46,873 bases of DNA from Nonlabens dokdonensis. GTDB lineage: Bacteria > Bacteroidota > Bacteroidia > Flavobacteriales > Flavobacteriaceae. The DNA lies in the NCBI RefSeq assembly GCF_002162835.1, contig NZ_MAAX01000210.1, positions 4,601 through 51,473 of the forward strand, in the 5' to 3' direction. Positions 1-8,025 of the stretch are shown piece after piece. Within the stretch, counting starts at the first letter, position 1; each line of letters starts with the position of its first letter. The translations under genes were made by a program, and so were the position numbers. The notes below the pieces were generated by a model, which was not told the origin of the DNA, made no database searches, and worked only from the letters and a program-made list of their open reading frames with translations.

Positions 1-543
1 GTAAAAACGGCGTTTGCAAACACTGATACTGAAGTAAAAGGAATCCATGAATTTGCCGATCCTAAACAAGCGCTGGAAGATGCAAAAGCGATCTTTACTG
101 GTGGAGGCAATACTTTTGTTCTTGTTAAAATGCTTCACGATTTAAATTTAATGGTTCCCTTACGCAAGAAGATGTACGATGGAGCTATTTATATAGGAAC
201 GAGTGCCGGAAGCAATATTTGTGGTCTGAATATGAGAAACACAAATGACATGCCTATAGTGATGCCTTCTAGTTTCAAAACTACCGGAGCCATAGGTTAT
301 AATATTAATGCACATTATCTTGATCCTGATCCTTCATCAACTCATATGGGCGAAACTCGCGAACAAAGAATTAAAGAGTTTCATGCATACAACTCACTAC
401 CTGTGGTAGGTTTACGTGAAGGTAGCTACATCAGAGTAGAAGGAAAAGAAGAGATTCTTTGTGGTAATCTTACCGCTAGGATTTTTAAAAAAGATCAAAT
501 AGCAATAGAAGTTGCTACAGGTTATAACTTTGCACAACTATAA
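1..543 (+). CDS. pepE: Peptidase E (alpha-aspartyl dipeptidase, family S51), 5'-truncated
   Basis: The reading frame is open from base 1 and runs into the ORF-track entry that starts at 130, so the gene begins before the window and the ATG at 130 is only an internal Met. The visible part holds the family landmarks: a GGGNT loop, the nucleophile elbow GTSAGSN (Ser), a YNINAHYLD stretch with the expected His, and GLREGS with the expected Glu. Family S51 enzymes cleave dipeptides with an N-terminal aspartate in the cytoplasm. It is the first visible gene of a six-gene operon, 17 bases before a small GNAT gene. Family assignment is firm; the N-terminus is not visible. Confidence 0.93.
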   Translation, partial: VKTAFANTDTEVKGIHEFADPKQALEDAKAIFTGGGNTFVLVKMLHDLNLMVPLRKKMYDGAIYIGTSAGSNICGLNMRNTNDMPIVMPSSFKTTGAIGYNINAHYLDPDPSSTHMGETREQRIKEFHAYNSLPVVGLREGSYIRVEGKEEILCGNLTARIFKKDQIAIEVATGYNFAQL

Positions 544-560
544 AATTAAACTTTCTAAAT

Positions 561-842
561 ATGAACTCCATAAAACACAATCACAACGAATCTAGAGGTA
601 TTTTTTACATCAAAGAAAATGATAATACCATAGCAGAATTGACTTATTCATTAAATGATAATGTCATGACCATTGATCATACAGAGGTAGATCGTAAGAA
701 AGAAGGAAAAGGACTCGGCAGTAAACTTGTAGAACGCAGTTATGAGTATGCAAAAGAAAACGGCCATAAGATTAATCCGCTATGTCCATTTGCAGAGGTT
801 CTTTTTGACAAGAATCAAGACTGGAACGATGTAAGAGTATGA
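561..842 (+). CDS. Small GNAT-fold N-acetyltransferase (YjdJ/NATD1-like)
   Basis: At 93 residues this is only the core GNAT fold. The acetyl-CoA binding loop reads EGKGLGSKLV (about residues 48-57), followed by the helix SYEYAKENG and the short motif NPLCPFAEV typical of the compact Acetyltransf_CG group that includes human NATD1. The substrate is unknown. The stop overlaps the start of the next GNAT gene (ATGA), so the two are translationally coupled. It lies in an operon with two more acetyltransferases and several peptidases. Confidence 0.88.
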   Translation: MNSIKHNHNESRGIFYIKENDNTIAELTYSLNDNVMTIDHTEVDRKKEGKGLGSKLVERSYEYAKENGHKINPLCPFAEVLFDKNQDWNDVRV

Positions 843-1384
843 AACTTGAACTAGAAACAGATCGTCTCTATCTACGTCCCTTTATAAAAGAGGACGCACC
901 CTATTTGTTTGAACTCAATAACGATGAAGAAGTGATGCGGTATACTGGTGACGTTCCTTTTAAAGATCTAGAAGCAGCGCAAGAATTTGCTATAGATTAT
1001 AATACAAATAAGAACAGTCAGTACCAATTATATCACATGGGAAGAATCGCTGTCATAAGAAAGTCAGATGATGCGTTTTTAGGATGGTCAGGACTTAAAT
1101 ATCACAAAAGCGCCGATTTTGTAGATATAGGATATCGATTCATGAGAAAATATTGGGGTCATGGCTACGCCACAGAATCTGGAATAGAAGTGGTAAGACA
1201 TGGCTTTGAGGATCATCAACTAGATATTCTTGTCGCACAAGTACATGAATTAAATTACAGTTCTCAAAAAGTTGCACGACGTTTAGGCATGAGTTTAGAG
1301 CACAGGTTTTATTGGGAAGAAAGAGAACCAGGAAGACATTATCAAATAAATAAAAATCATTATTTTAACACTGTTAAAAAATGA
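839..1384 (+). CDS. GNAT acetyltransferase, RimJ/RimL type
   Basis: A 181-residue protein of the Acetyltransf_3 group. It opens with LELETDRLYLRPFIKED, the usual first strand of RimJ/RimL-like enzymes, has the acetyl-CoA region YWGHGYATESG around residues 110-120, and ends with SSQKVARRLGM, the typical helix that follows the NxxS turn. These enzymes transfer acetyl groups to protein N-termini or small amines; the target cannot be read from sequence. Both ends overlap neighbours by four bases (ATGA), so it is an internal operon gene. Confidence 0.9.
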   Translation: MKLELETDRLYLRPFIKEDAPYLFELNNDEEVMRYTGDVPFKDLEAAQEFAIDYNTNKNSQYQLYHMGRIAVIRKSDDAFLGWSGLKYHKSADFVDIGYRFMRKYWGHGYATESGIEVVRHGFEDHQLDILVAQVHELNYSSQKVARRLGMSLEHRFYWEEREPGRHYQINKNHYFNTVKK

Positions 1385-1836
1385 TACAAATAATTCCTAT
1401 TACCTCAAGAGAAACCTACCCAGTAAGGCATGCTGTTTTACGTAAAGGAAGACCTGTAGAAGACTGTCGTTTTTCAGGCGATGAGCTTGGTACTACATTC
1501 CATTTAGGAGCCTTTGAAAAAGATAAAATTATAGGTGTTGCTACATTTTTAATGAATAAAGATATTGACTTAGAGCAAATCAAACACATCAAACTACATC
1601 ATTGTTATCAATTGCGAGGCATGGCTGTACTAGAAATAGCTCAAGGAAAAGGAGTAGGAAAAAAGCTTTTAAAACATGCAGAAAAGCTCCTCAAAGATAA
1701 ACAGGTACAAGGGCTCTGGTTTAATGCAAGAGTAAATGCGATTTCTTTTTATGAAAAAATGGGATATGAAATCGTTAGCGAACCTTTTATGATTCCTCAA
1801 GTGGGCGACCATCACAAAATGATGAAATTATTATGA
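1381..1836 (+). CDS. GNAT family N-acetyltransferase
   Basis: A 151-residue single GNAT domain and the third acetyltransferase in a row. LRGMAVLEIAQGKGVGKKLL (residues about 79-98) is the acetyl-CoA binding motif A with the QGxGxG loop, and NARVNAISFYEKMGYEI is motif B. It is not a close copy of either preceding GNAT, so the run does not look like a recent tandem duplication. Start and stop both overlap neighbours by ATGA. Substrate unknown. Confidence 0.9.
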   Translation: MIQIIPITSRETYPVRHAVLRKGRPVEDCRFSGDELGTTFHLGAFEKDKIIGVATFLMNKDIDLEQIKHIKLHHCYQLRGMAVLEIAQGKGVGKKLLKHAEKLLKDKQVQGLWFNARVNAISFYEKMGYEIVSEPFMIPQVGDHHKMMKLL

Positions 1837-2522
1837 TGAGATCTTGTGCATTTTTATTATTACTGCTCTTGTTTCAACCACAAAAGGTTGATATAGAAAA
1901 ACTGACCGGGCAAAGTCCTAATCCCAAAAACCTGCTAGAGAAAGAAGTACAAATTGCGTTTAATTTAATGAAAGAAGACGCAGCAAAAAACGGTATTCAA
2001 ATAAGCGTCGTTTCTGGTTATAGAAGCTTTAAGCGACAGACTCAAATCTGGAATCGTAAGTATAAAAAGTACGAGTCTCAAGGTCTTGAACCTGATGCCA
2101 TTTTTGATAAAATCGTGGAATACAGCACTGTTCCAGGGACTTCAAGGCATCATTGGGGTACTGACATAGATATCATTGATACAAACGCAAACTATAACGG
2201 CGACGTTTTGGTTCCGTCAAAATTTCATGGTACTGGTCCTTTTTGCAAGCTCAAAGATTGGATGGAAAAAAACGCTTCTGCACATGGTTTTGAATTAGTT
2301 TACACTATGAATGATAGGCGCACTGGCTTTAAATACGAGCCGTGGCATTATAGTTATGTTCCGCTTTCGCGAAAGCGGTATAACAACTACCTTAAACACA
2401 TAGATTTACTATCTTTCTTAAGATCTGAAAATATCATGGGAATGGATAAAATTAGCGATCAAAGAATCCAGCGTTATCTAGAAGAACACATAAAAGGTGT
2501 AAACCCTTTACTTAAAAATTAA
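1833..2522 (+). CDS. M15 family D-alanyl-D-alanine carboxypeptidase-like protein (VanY type)
   Basis: A 229-residue secreted or membrane-tethered zinc peptidase. The N-terminus (SCAFLLLLLLF) is a short hydrophobic export signal. Zinc and active-site motifs are SGYRSFKRQ (about 61), SRHHWGTDIDI (zinc ligands His106 and Asp113) and EPWHY (Glu169, His172). The family trims the terminal D-Ala of peptidoglycan stem peptides in the periplasm. Residues 177-182 (PLSRKR) are encoded by one copy of the dispersed palindrome CGCTTTCGCGAAAGCG, just after the last catalytic motif. The gene overlaps its upstream neighbour by ATGA; a second in-frame ATG lies one codon later, so the start is ambiguous by one residue. 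Confidence 0.9.
   Translation: MMRSCAFLLLLLLFQPQKVDIEKLTGQSPNPKNLLEKEVQIAFNLMKEDAAKNGIQISVVSGYRSFKRQTQIWNRKYKKYESQGLEPDAIFDKIVEYSTVPGTSRHHWGTDIDIIDTNANYNGDVLVPSKFHGTGPFCKLKDWMEKNASAHGFELVYTMNDRRTGFKYEPWHYSYVPLSRKRYNNYLKHIDLLSFLRSENIMGMDKISDQRIQRYLEEHIKGVNPLLKN
2361..2378. repeat. Dispersed palindrome copy 1 (CCGCTTTCGCGAAAGCGG)
   Basis: Perfect 18-bp palindrome inside the M15 peptidase gene, encoding PLSRKR. Read on the minus strand it is followed by AAC (GCGGAAC), the shared polar flank. Confidence 0.97.
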
Positions 2523-2527
2523 AGCAA

Positions 2528-3301
2528 ATGAGACGAGGAGGCGGAAAATTAAAGTTATTCATAGGAGTAGCCATTGTCGCATTTGCGGTAATTAAGTATT
2601 TCGGGAGCGCAGAGACTAATGAACACACTGGCGAAAAACAATATATAGACTTAACCATTGACGAAGAAATTGCACTAGGACTTCAAGCCACACCTAGCAT
2701 GATCGAGCAGCATGGTGGTCTTTACCCTAACCAAGAATATCAAGATATTGTAGATGCTGTAGGAGCAAAATTAGTGAACAGCAGTATAGGTAAAAGTACC
2801 AATTATCAATATGATTTTCACTTGCTAGCAGATGATAGAACCATCAATGCATTTGCTTTACCAGGTGGACAGTGTTTTATAACCTACGCCTTATATCAAC
2901 AACTGGAAAATGTAGATCAACTAGCGGGCGTGTTAGGTCATGAAATAGGTCATGTCGTTGCCAAACATAGTGCACAAAGAATGAGCCAGCAAGGGCTAGC
3001 ACAAGGAGTTATTACTGGAGTAAGTGTAGGAACTGATGGTAGCGGTGGTGAAGCAGCAGCTGCCATTGCACAAATGCTAACGATGAAATATGGGCGTGAT
3101 GATGAGCTACAAAGTGATGAACTAGGTGTTAAAATGATGATGGATGCTGGCTTTGATCCATACGAGATGATAGGCGTTATGAAAATTCTTAAAGCTGCCG
3201 GTGGCCCTAACCGCACGCCAGAATTTCAAAGTACTCATCCAGATCCAGAAAACCGCATTGAACGCATTAAAGAAGCCATTGAGTTTTATAGAAAAGCTTA
3301 A
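2528..3301 (+). CDS. M48 family metalloprotease, membrane-anchored
   Basis: A 257-residue protein with a basic N-terminus and one hydrophobic segment (about residues 8-25) that would act as a signal anchor, leaving the protease outside the cytoplasmic membrane. The zinc motif is HEIGH (138-142), with the third ligand probably the Glu of DELQSDELG (Glu193) and the FALPGG strand before it, as in LoiP/YcaL-type M48 quality-control proteases. It is the last gene of the operon, five bases after the M15 gene, and is followed by a strong hairpin terminator. Its likely role is envelope protein turnover. Confidence 0.9.
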   Translation: MRRGGGKLKLFIGVAIVAFAVIKYFGSAETNEHTGEKQYIDLTIDEEIALGLQATPSMIEQHGGLYPNQEYQDIVDAVGAKLVNSSIGKSTNYQYDFHLLADDRTINAFALPGGQCFITYALYQQLENVDQLAGVLGHEIGHVVAKHSAQRMSQQGLAQGVITGVSVGTDGSGGEAAAAIAQMLTMKYGRDDELQSDELGVKMMMDAGFDPYEMIGVMKILKAAGGPNRTPEFQSTHPDPENRIERIKEAIEFYRKA

Positions 3302-3357
3302 TCCAGCGTTTTAATGAAATTTAATTTATAGAAAGGAAAGGAAAGTTTTACGTCCAT

Positions 3358-3392
3358 AAAAAACGCTCAACTTTTAAATTGAGCGTTTTTTT
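3358..3392. terminator. Bidirectional hairpin terminator
   Basis: AAAAAACGCTCAA pairs with TTGAGCGTTTTTT around an 8-base loop. A/T tracts on both sides serve the convergent M48 and mevalonate kinase genes. Confidence 0.9.
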
Positions 3393-3409
3393 ATATAATA
3401 AAGTTTCTG

Positions 3410-4348
3410 TTAGAAAGAATAAACAACTTCTAGTTTATAGTCTTCAAGAGTCTTTTCTGCTTTTTCTAGATCTTCAGTAAATCCTAGGATATAACCACCA
3501 CCGCCAGAACCACATAATTTCAAATAATAGTCTCCAGTATCTAATCCTTTTTTCCATAATTCATGGAATTGAGAAGGAATCATAGGCTTAAAGTTATCTA
3601 AAACCACATGAGAAAGTTTCTTAACGTTACCGAAAAGTCCTTTTACATCGCCACTTAAGAAATCTTCCACACACATATCTGTGTACTTCACAAATTTGTC
3701 TTTTAACATAGAACGGAAGCCTTCTTGCTTCATATTCTCCATAAAGATATTTACCATAGGTGCGGTCTCTCCTACTATACCACTATCTAAAAGAAAAACA
3801 GCTCCTTTTCCTGTCGCAAGTTGCGATGGAATTCCTGCTGGCTCAATATCTTCTTTAGAATTGATAAGTATAGGTAAACTCAAATAAGAATTAAGCGGAT
3901 CTAATCCTGAACTCTTACCGTGAAAAAAGCTCTCCATTTTACCGAAGATATCTTTCAAAACGAGTAATTTCTCTCTTGTAAGATTTTCAAGAACCGTGAT
4001 TTTATCAATGGCATATTTATCATAAATAGCGGCTACTAACGCGCCACTACTTCCTACTCCATAACCTTGAGGTATGCTAGAGTCAAAATACATTCCAGCT
4101 TCTACATCGCTTTTTAAACTCGCGATATCAAATCTCGGAAATTCTTGATCAGTTTCTTGTAGTGTTTCAATATGAGTAGCAAGTCGTTCTAAATTTTTAT
4201 TAGATTGCGCAGCTTGATCTGATAAATCGGTGCTAATTTTTAGGGCTCCTTTATAAAAATTATATGGTATAGAAAGACCTTTAGAATCTTTAATGATACC
4301 GTATTCCCCAAAAAGTAAAATCTTAGAATAAAATAATGGTCCTTTCAT
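3410..4348 (-). CDS. mvk: Mevalonate kinase (GHMP kinase family)
   Basis: A 312-residue GHMP kinase with the N-terminal strand SKILLFGEYG, the ATP loop PQGYGVGSSGALVAA (about 93-107) and the C-terminal glycine loop LCGSGGGGY. Together with the adjacent decarboxylase gene this points to the mevalonate route to isopentenyl diphosphate: ATP-dependent phosphorylation of mevalonate in the cytoplasm. The track starts at a TTG (4354) that overlaps the upstream stop; I prefer the ATG two codons later at 4348, two bases after that stop, because it gives the usual start MKGPLFYSKI. No phosphomevalonate kinase is seen in the window. Confidence 0.9.
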   Translation of the reverse strand: MKGPLFYSKILLFGEYGIIKDSKGLSIPYNFYKGALKISTDLSDQAAQSNKNLERLATHIETLQETDQEFPRFDIASLKSDVEAGMYFDSSIPQGYGVGSSGALVAAIYDKYAIDKITVLENLTREKLLVLKDIFGKMESFFHGKSSGLDPLNSYLSLPILINSKEDIEPAGIPSQLATGKGAVFLLDSGIVGETAPMVNIFMENMKQEGFRSMLKDKFVKYTDMCVEDFLSGDVKGLFGNVKKLSHVVLDNFKPMIPSQFHELWKKGLDTGDYYLKLCGSGGGGYILGFTEDLEKAEKTLEDYKLEVVYSF

Positions 4349-4350
4349 AA

Positions 4351-5367
4351 TCAAGAGGTTTGCACCTTAGTTGCGCCTGTGCCTATTTCATCACAAATAT
4401 AATGAGAGTTTTGACAATATTGCGCCAATTTGTTGTTAATCAGCTTATCGACGCTATCTTTATATTTTTTAGGATATAACATGTGAACGTTTGCTCCTGC
4501 ATCTAGTGTGAAACAGACTGGTATTTCCGTTTCTTTTCTATAAGCCCATATAGCTTCTATGATCGACAGCGTATTAGGTTTCATCAAAATGAAATAAGGA
4601 TGAGAAGTCATCATCATCGCATGCAAGGTAAGCGCCTCACTTTCTGTAATCTTAATAAATGTCTCTAAATCTCCTTCTTTTAAAGCAGTTTTCAAGGTTG
4701 CAAGATTTTCATGAGCTTGTTCAAACCTTCTTGATGCATAAGCATGATCGTTCATTAAATCATGGCCTACGGTAGAACTCACGACCTTTTCTCCCTTATC
4801 TACTAATAAAATAGTGTCTTGATAGTCTTGAAAAATAGGATTCAACAAATCACTCTTATCAACTCCATAATAATTAGATCCGTCAGCAGTATTTTTATGC
4901 TCGCCCCATTGTACAGCTTCACCTTTTAAACTACGACAAGCACTTCCTGAGCCTAAGCGTGCAAGAAAAGACATTTTATGATAATCTATAGCTTGACCTG
5001 TTAGTTGCGCTTCAAAATCCATCACGCAAGCACTCAGCGCAGCCATACTACTGGCACTACTTGCTATTCCAGAGCTGTGCGGGAACGTATTATGTGTATC
5101 TATCTCAAAATAGTAATCTAAAATCCAAGGGCAGTAATCTTGAATGCGCTCAAAGTAGGCCTTGATCTTAGGTGCAAACTCCGGTTTTTCTACTCCATCA
5201 TAACTTATAGAAAAACCATGCTCTCCAGTTTTCACATTTACTTTAGTAATCGTGCGACACTGATTTAATGTAAAACTTAAAGAAGGGTTTGCCGGTAATT
5301 GCATTCCGTATTTACCCCAGTATTTAACCAGTGCAATATTAGACGGCGCTTGCCATTTAGTTACCAT
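4351..5367 (-). CDS. mvaD: Diphosphomevalonate decarboxylase
   Basis: A 338-residue enzyme with the family signature APSNIALVKYWGK at its N-terminus, the GHMP ATP loop PHSSGIASSASS (96-107), RLGSGSACRS, and FTLDAGANVH near the C-terminus with the expected catalytic Asp (about 289). It converts mevalonate diphosphate to isopentenyl diphosphate. The track ORF starts 44 codons earlier, at 5499, inside a dispersed palindrome; that extension has no family counterpart and lies upstream of a TATATTTG promoter element at 5435-5442, so I place the start at the ATG at 5367. The mevalonate kinase gene follows two bases after the stop. Confidence 0.95.
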   Translation of the reverse strand: MVTKWQAPSNIALVKYWGKYGMQLPANPSLSFTLNQCRTITKVNVKTGEHGFSISYDGVEKPEFAPKIKAYFERIQDYCPWILDYYFEIDTHNTFPHSSGIASSASSMAALSACVMDFEAQLTGQAIDYHKMSFLARLGSGSACRSLKGEAVQWGEHKNTADGSNYYGVDKSDLLNPIFQDYQDTILLVDKGEKVVSSTVGHDLMNDHAYASRRFEQAHENLATLKTALKEGDLETFIKITESEALTLHAMMMTSHPYFILMKPNTLSIIEAIWAYRKETEIPVCFTLDAGANVHMLYPKKYKDSVDKLINNKLAQYCQNSHYICDEIGTGATKVQTS

Positions 5368-5434
5368 GGACTGCTTTAAGTCCAAAGAACTCGTTAGTTT
5401 AAAATTATCTTCCAAAAGTGTTACATTTAGTTTA

Positions 5435-5442
5435 CAAATATA
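5435..5442 (-). promoter_or_regulatory. -7 element (TATATTTG) of mvaD
   Basis: Exact match to Bacteroidota TAnnTTTG on the minus strand, 67 bases before the ATG at 5367. It lies downstream of the track's start at 5499, which argues against that start. No clear -33 TTG. Confidence 0.55.
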
Positions 5443-5477
5443 AGATAGGAAATACGGTTTTAAGATGGTTGAGAGTC

Positions 5478-5493
5478 CGCTTTCGCGAAAGCG
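5478..5493. repeat. Dispersed palindrome copy 2
   Basis: CGCTTTCGCGAAAGCG between the divergent mvaD and ABC permease genes. It lies upstream of the mvaD promoter and creates a false N-terminal extension (MLRFRES) in the ORF track. Confidence 0.97.
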
Positions 5494-5586
5494 TAACATT
5501 AAACCATTTTTATTGTAACATTTCTACCATTATCTTGTCCAATGAGAAAGCCTATTTTAACTAGCTAAAAAAATTAAAGCCAATTC

Positions 5587-6843
5587 ATGCTCATTTATCT
5601 AAGAGTTTTAAAGGAAAGTTTCTTTTTTGCATTGAATGCCTTGCGCACCAATTTGCTGCGTACATTTTTATCCTTACTAGGTGTAACTATCGGAATTTTT
5701 GCGATTATCAGTATTCTTGCGGCAGTCGATTCTTTAGAAAAAGAATTTAAAGACGGATTGAGCTCACTGGATATTTCTACGATTTATGTGACTAGGCAAT
5801 CTTTTGGGCCAACACAATTAGAGCCTTATCAGTACGAGAATTTTCCTAATATTTCTTATGATGAATATCAAATGCTAGAAAGTAGCATGGAAGATATTGA
5901 TGTAATTACGTACACAATTTTTTCTGCTCCAGAGAACATAAAATTTGAAGACAATACTGCAACTAATGTAAATATTATACCAGGAACTGATAGTTATTAT
6001 GACATTGAAAACCTCAAACTTGAGGATGGTCGTTTTTTTAATGGCGCAGAGTCTAATAATGGTAGTCCAGTTACCGTTTTGGGGTATGAGGTTGCAAAAA
6101 GCCTTTTCGGTGATAGTGACCCTATAGGTAAACGTATACGACTTTATGGTAATAAATTTACTGTAATAGGTGTATTAGAAAAAGTAGGTCAAGGATTGAG
6201 CGTCGGGCCGCCTAAAGACGGTAGCGCTTATGTTCCAGTAAGTTTTGTTAGAAAAATCTATGGAGATAATAATAGATCGAGGCTTCCTGCAGTAATTGTA
6301 AAACCTAAAAAGGATGTTGATCAGGATGAATTTATTGCAACTCTTGAGCAAAAATTAAGAATTTACCGTGGTTTAAAAGATGGCGAACTAAGCACATTTT
6401 TCATAAACCCTATAAAAGGATTATCAGACTTACTGGACACTGTAACAAGCACACTTACCTTAGTAGGCGCTGTGATTGCTGGCTTTTCTGTTTTGGTAGG
6501 TGGTTTTGGAATCGCAAATATCATGTTTGTAAGCGTTAAAGAACGTACTAACTTAATAGGTATACAAAAGTCCCTAGGTGCTAAAAGACGTTTTATTCTT
6601 TCCCAGTTTTTATTTGAATCTATTATCCTAGCTTTATTTGGCGGGCTCTTTGGCTTATTGTTTGTCTGGATAGCTAGTATAATTGCAAACAGCGTTACAG
6701 AAGATTTTACTTTTGTACTGTCTAGCTCTAATGTACTACTCGGTACATCTATAAGTGCGACGATAGGTTTAATTGCAGGTATAGTCCCTGCCATTATTGC
6801 TGCAAAACTTGATCCTGTAGAAGCTATAAGAACAGGAATGTAA
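5587..6843 (+). CDS. ABC transporter permease, MacB/FtsX type
   Basis: A 418-residue membrane protein. TM1 (about residues 27-47) follows the basic segment NALRTNLLRTFLSLLGVTIG typical of MacB-like permeases; residues about 50-280 form the extracytoplasmic MacB core domain; three more TM segments near 285-410 form the FtsX domain, including the VKERTNLIGIQKSLGAKR cytoplasmic loop that contacts the ATPase. This architecture belongs to type VII ABC systems that move lipoproteins, peptides or drugs or transmit mechanical force. No ATPase or periplasmic adaptor lies next to it, so its partners are encoded elsewhere. It is divergent from mvaD. Confidence 0.92.
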   Translation: MLIYLRVLKESFFFALNALRTNLLRTFLSLLGVTIGIFAIISILAAVDSLEKEFKDGLSSLDISTIYVTRQSFGPTQLEPYQYENFPNISYDEYQMLESSMEDIDVITYTIFSAPENIKFEDNTATNVNIIPGTDSYYDIENLKLEDGRFFNGAESNNGSPVTVLGYEVAKSLFGDSDPIGKRIRLYGNKFTVIGVLEKVGQGLSVGPPKDGSAYVPVSFVRKIYGDNNRSRLPAVIVKPKKDVDQDEFIATLEQKLRIYRGLKDGELSTFFINPIKGLSDLLDTVTSTLTLVGAVIAGFSVLVGGFGIANIMFVSVKERTNLIGIQKSLGAKRRFILSQFLFESIILALFGGLFGLLFVWIASIIANSVTEDFTFVLSSSNVLLGTSISATIGLIAGIVPAIIAAKLDPVEAIRTGM

Positions 6844-6924
6844 GATATATTCTTAATTTATAGACCTATCAAAATTTCAGTCCATTAATGGATTATATAG
6901 TTTTATGGATAATTGTATTCTCTA

Positions 6925-6956
6925 TTGATTTTCAAAACTCTAAAAAGCTATCTTTG
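6925..6956 (+). promoter_or_regulatory. Promoter of the RsuA-like gene (TTG-N21-TATCTTTG)
   Basis: Both elements of the Bacteroidota promoter are present with 21-base spacing, 17 bases before the ATG at 6974. Confidence 0.7.
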
Positions 6957-6973
6957 CAAAAAATTTGAATACG

Positions 6974-7933
6974 ATGAATAGAGGTAGCGAAGGATCAAAG
7001 AATAAAGGTAAAGGACGCCGCGACGGTAAAAGTGCTGCTAATAAAAATAGTAATGACCGCAAAGGAAAATCTTTTCCGTCAAGCAAAGATGGTGATGAAC
7101 GTAAAACCACTCGCGGTGGTAAAAATCAAGTGGTAGGCACCTCACGATCTGGAAATCCTGTTACAAAAAAACAGTACATAGAACGTAAAAAAGCAGAGAG
7201 TTTCTCCAAAAGAAAAACTAATAAAGACGGCGTCAGATTAAATAAATACATCGCAAATTCTGGATTGTGTAGCCGTCGTGATGCAGATATTTATATTAAA
7301 GCAGGAAGTGTTTCTGTAAACGGTAAACCTGTTACAGAAATGGGTTATCAAGTTATGCCTGGTGATGAAGTAAGATTTGACGATCGTCCTATACAGCCTA
7401 CTAAGAAAGAATACTTCATCCTTAATAAACCTAAAGGTTTCAACTCGCCTCGCAAAGGAGAACGCTCTTCAAAGTCAGTTCTTGATCTTATGGAAAATGC
7501 CAGTCCTAACAGCTTGCACTTTGTAGGTAGATTAGGTCGTGCTTCCCTAGGGCTTATGCTTTTTACAAATGACCTAGAACTTGCAAATAAGTTGAATAAC
7601 CCTAAACAACCATTACGTAAAATATATCAAGTTGCTTTGGACCGTAGTTTCAAGCATGAACACTTAATGCAATTGCGTAAAGGCATAATGATCGATAAAG
7701 AAATAATTGAGATCAAGGATATTAATTATATAGAAAACGGTAAAAATAACGAGATAGGTATAGAGATCTTTAGTGGTAAGGACAACATCGTTCAAAATTT
7801 GTTTACTGCTGTAGGTTATGAAGTTAAGGTCCTAGATAGAGTTGTTTTAGGAGGTTTAACAAAAAAAGATTTACCTCGAGGCCACTACCGTAAATTAACT
7901 GAACAAGAGGTGATCAATCTCAAAATGATATAG
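6974..7933 (+). CDS. RsuA/RluB-family pseudouridine-synthase-like protein lacking the catalytic Asp
   Basis: A 319-residue protein: about 85 basic, low-complexity residues (Gly/Lys/Arg/Ser-rich), then an S4 RNA-binding domain (VRLNKYIANSGLCSRRDAD onward), then an RsuA-type catalytic fold (FILNKPKGF, FVGRLGRASLGLMLFTND, GGLTKKDLPRGHYR). In active enzymes the motif is GRLD, where Asp is the essential nucleophile; here the codon is GGT and reads GRLG. The usual RxVRRxF arginine region is also changed to DNIVQNLF. It may therefore bind rRNA without modifying it. The start is the ATG at 6974 behind a clear promoter; the TTG at 6965 would be almost leaderless. Confidence 0.85.
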   Translation: MNRGSEGSKNKGKGRRDGKSAANKNSNDRKGKSFPSSKDGDERKTTRGGKNQVVGTSRSGNPVTKKQYIERKKAESFSKRKTNKDGVRLNKYIANSGLCSRRDADIYIKAGSVSVNGKPVTEMGYQVMPGDEVRFDDRPIQPTKKEYFILNKPKGFNSPRKGERSSKSVLDLMENASPNSLHFVGRLGRASLGLMLFTNDLELANKLNNPKQPLRKIYQVALDRSFKHEHLMQLRKGIMIDKEIIEIKDINYIENGKNNEIGIEIFSGKDNIVQNLFTAVGYEVKVLDRVVLGGLTKKDLPRGHYRKLTEQEVINLKMI

Positions 7934-8025
7934 TGATAAATTAACATTGTATTAACTTCAACTTGTTTACATTTAATCAACCCAAAAATTGAGTGGTTGC
8001 TTAATAAATTATATTAGTTTACATA

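Noticed and set aside
839-1836. The three GNAT genes as a recent tandem duplication
   Set aside because: Their lengths and motifs differ (compact Acetyltransf_CG type, RimJ/RimL type, standard GNAT), so they are not recent copies of one another.
3410-4354. TTG start at 4354 for the mevalonate kinase
   Set aside because: The ATG two codons later gives the expected N-terminus and sits two bases after the upstream stop; the TTG only adds two residues.
6363-6794. A 143-residue minus-strand ORF
   Set aside because: Shadow of the FtsX-type permease; no recognisable domain and fully inside a convincing gene.
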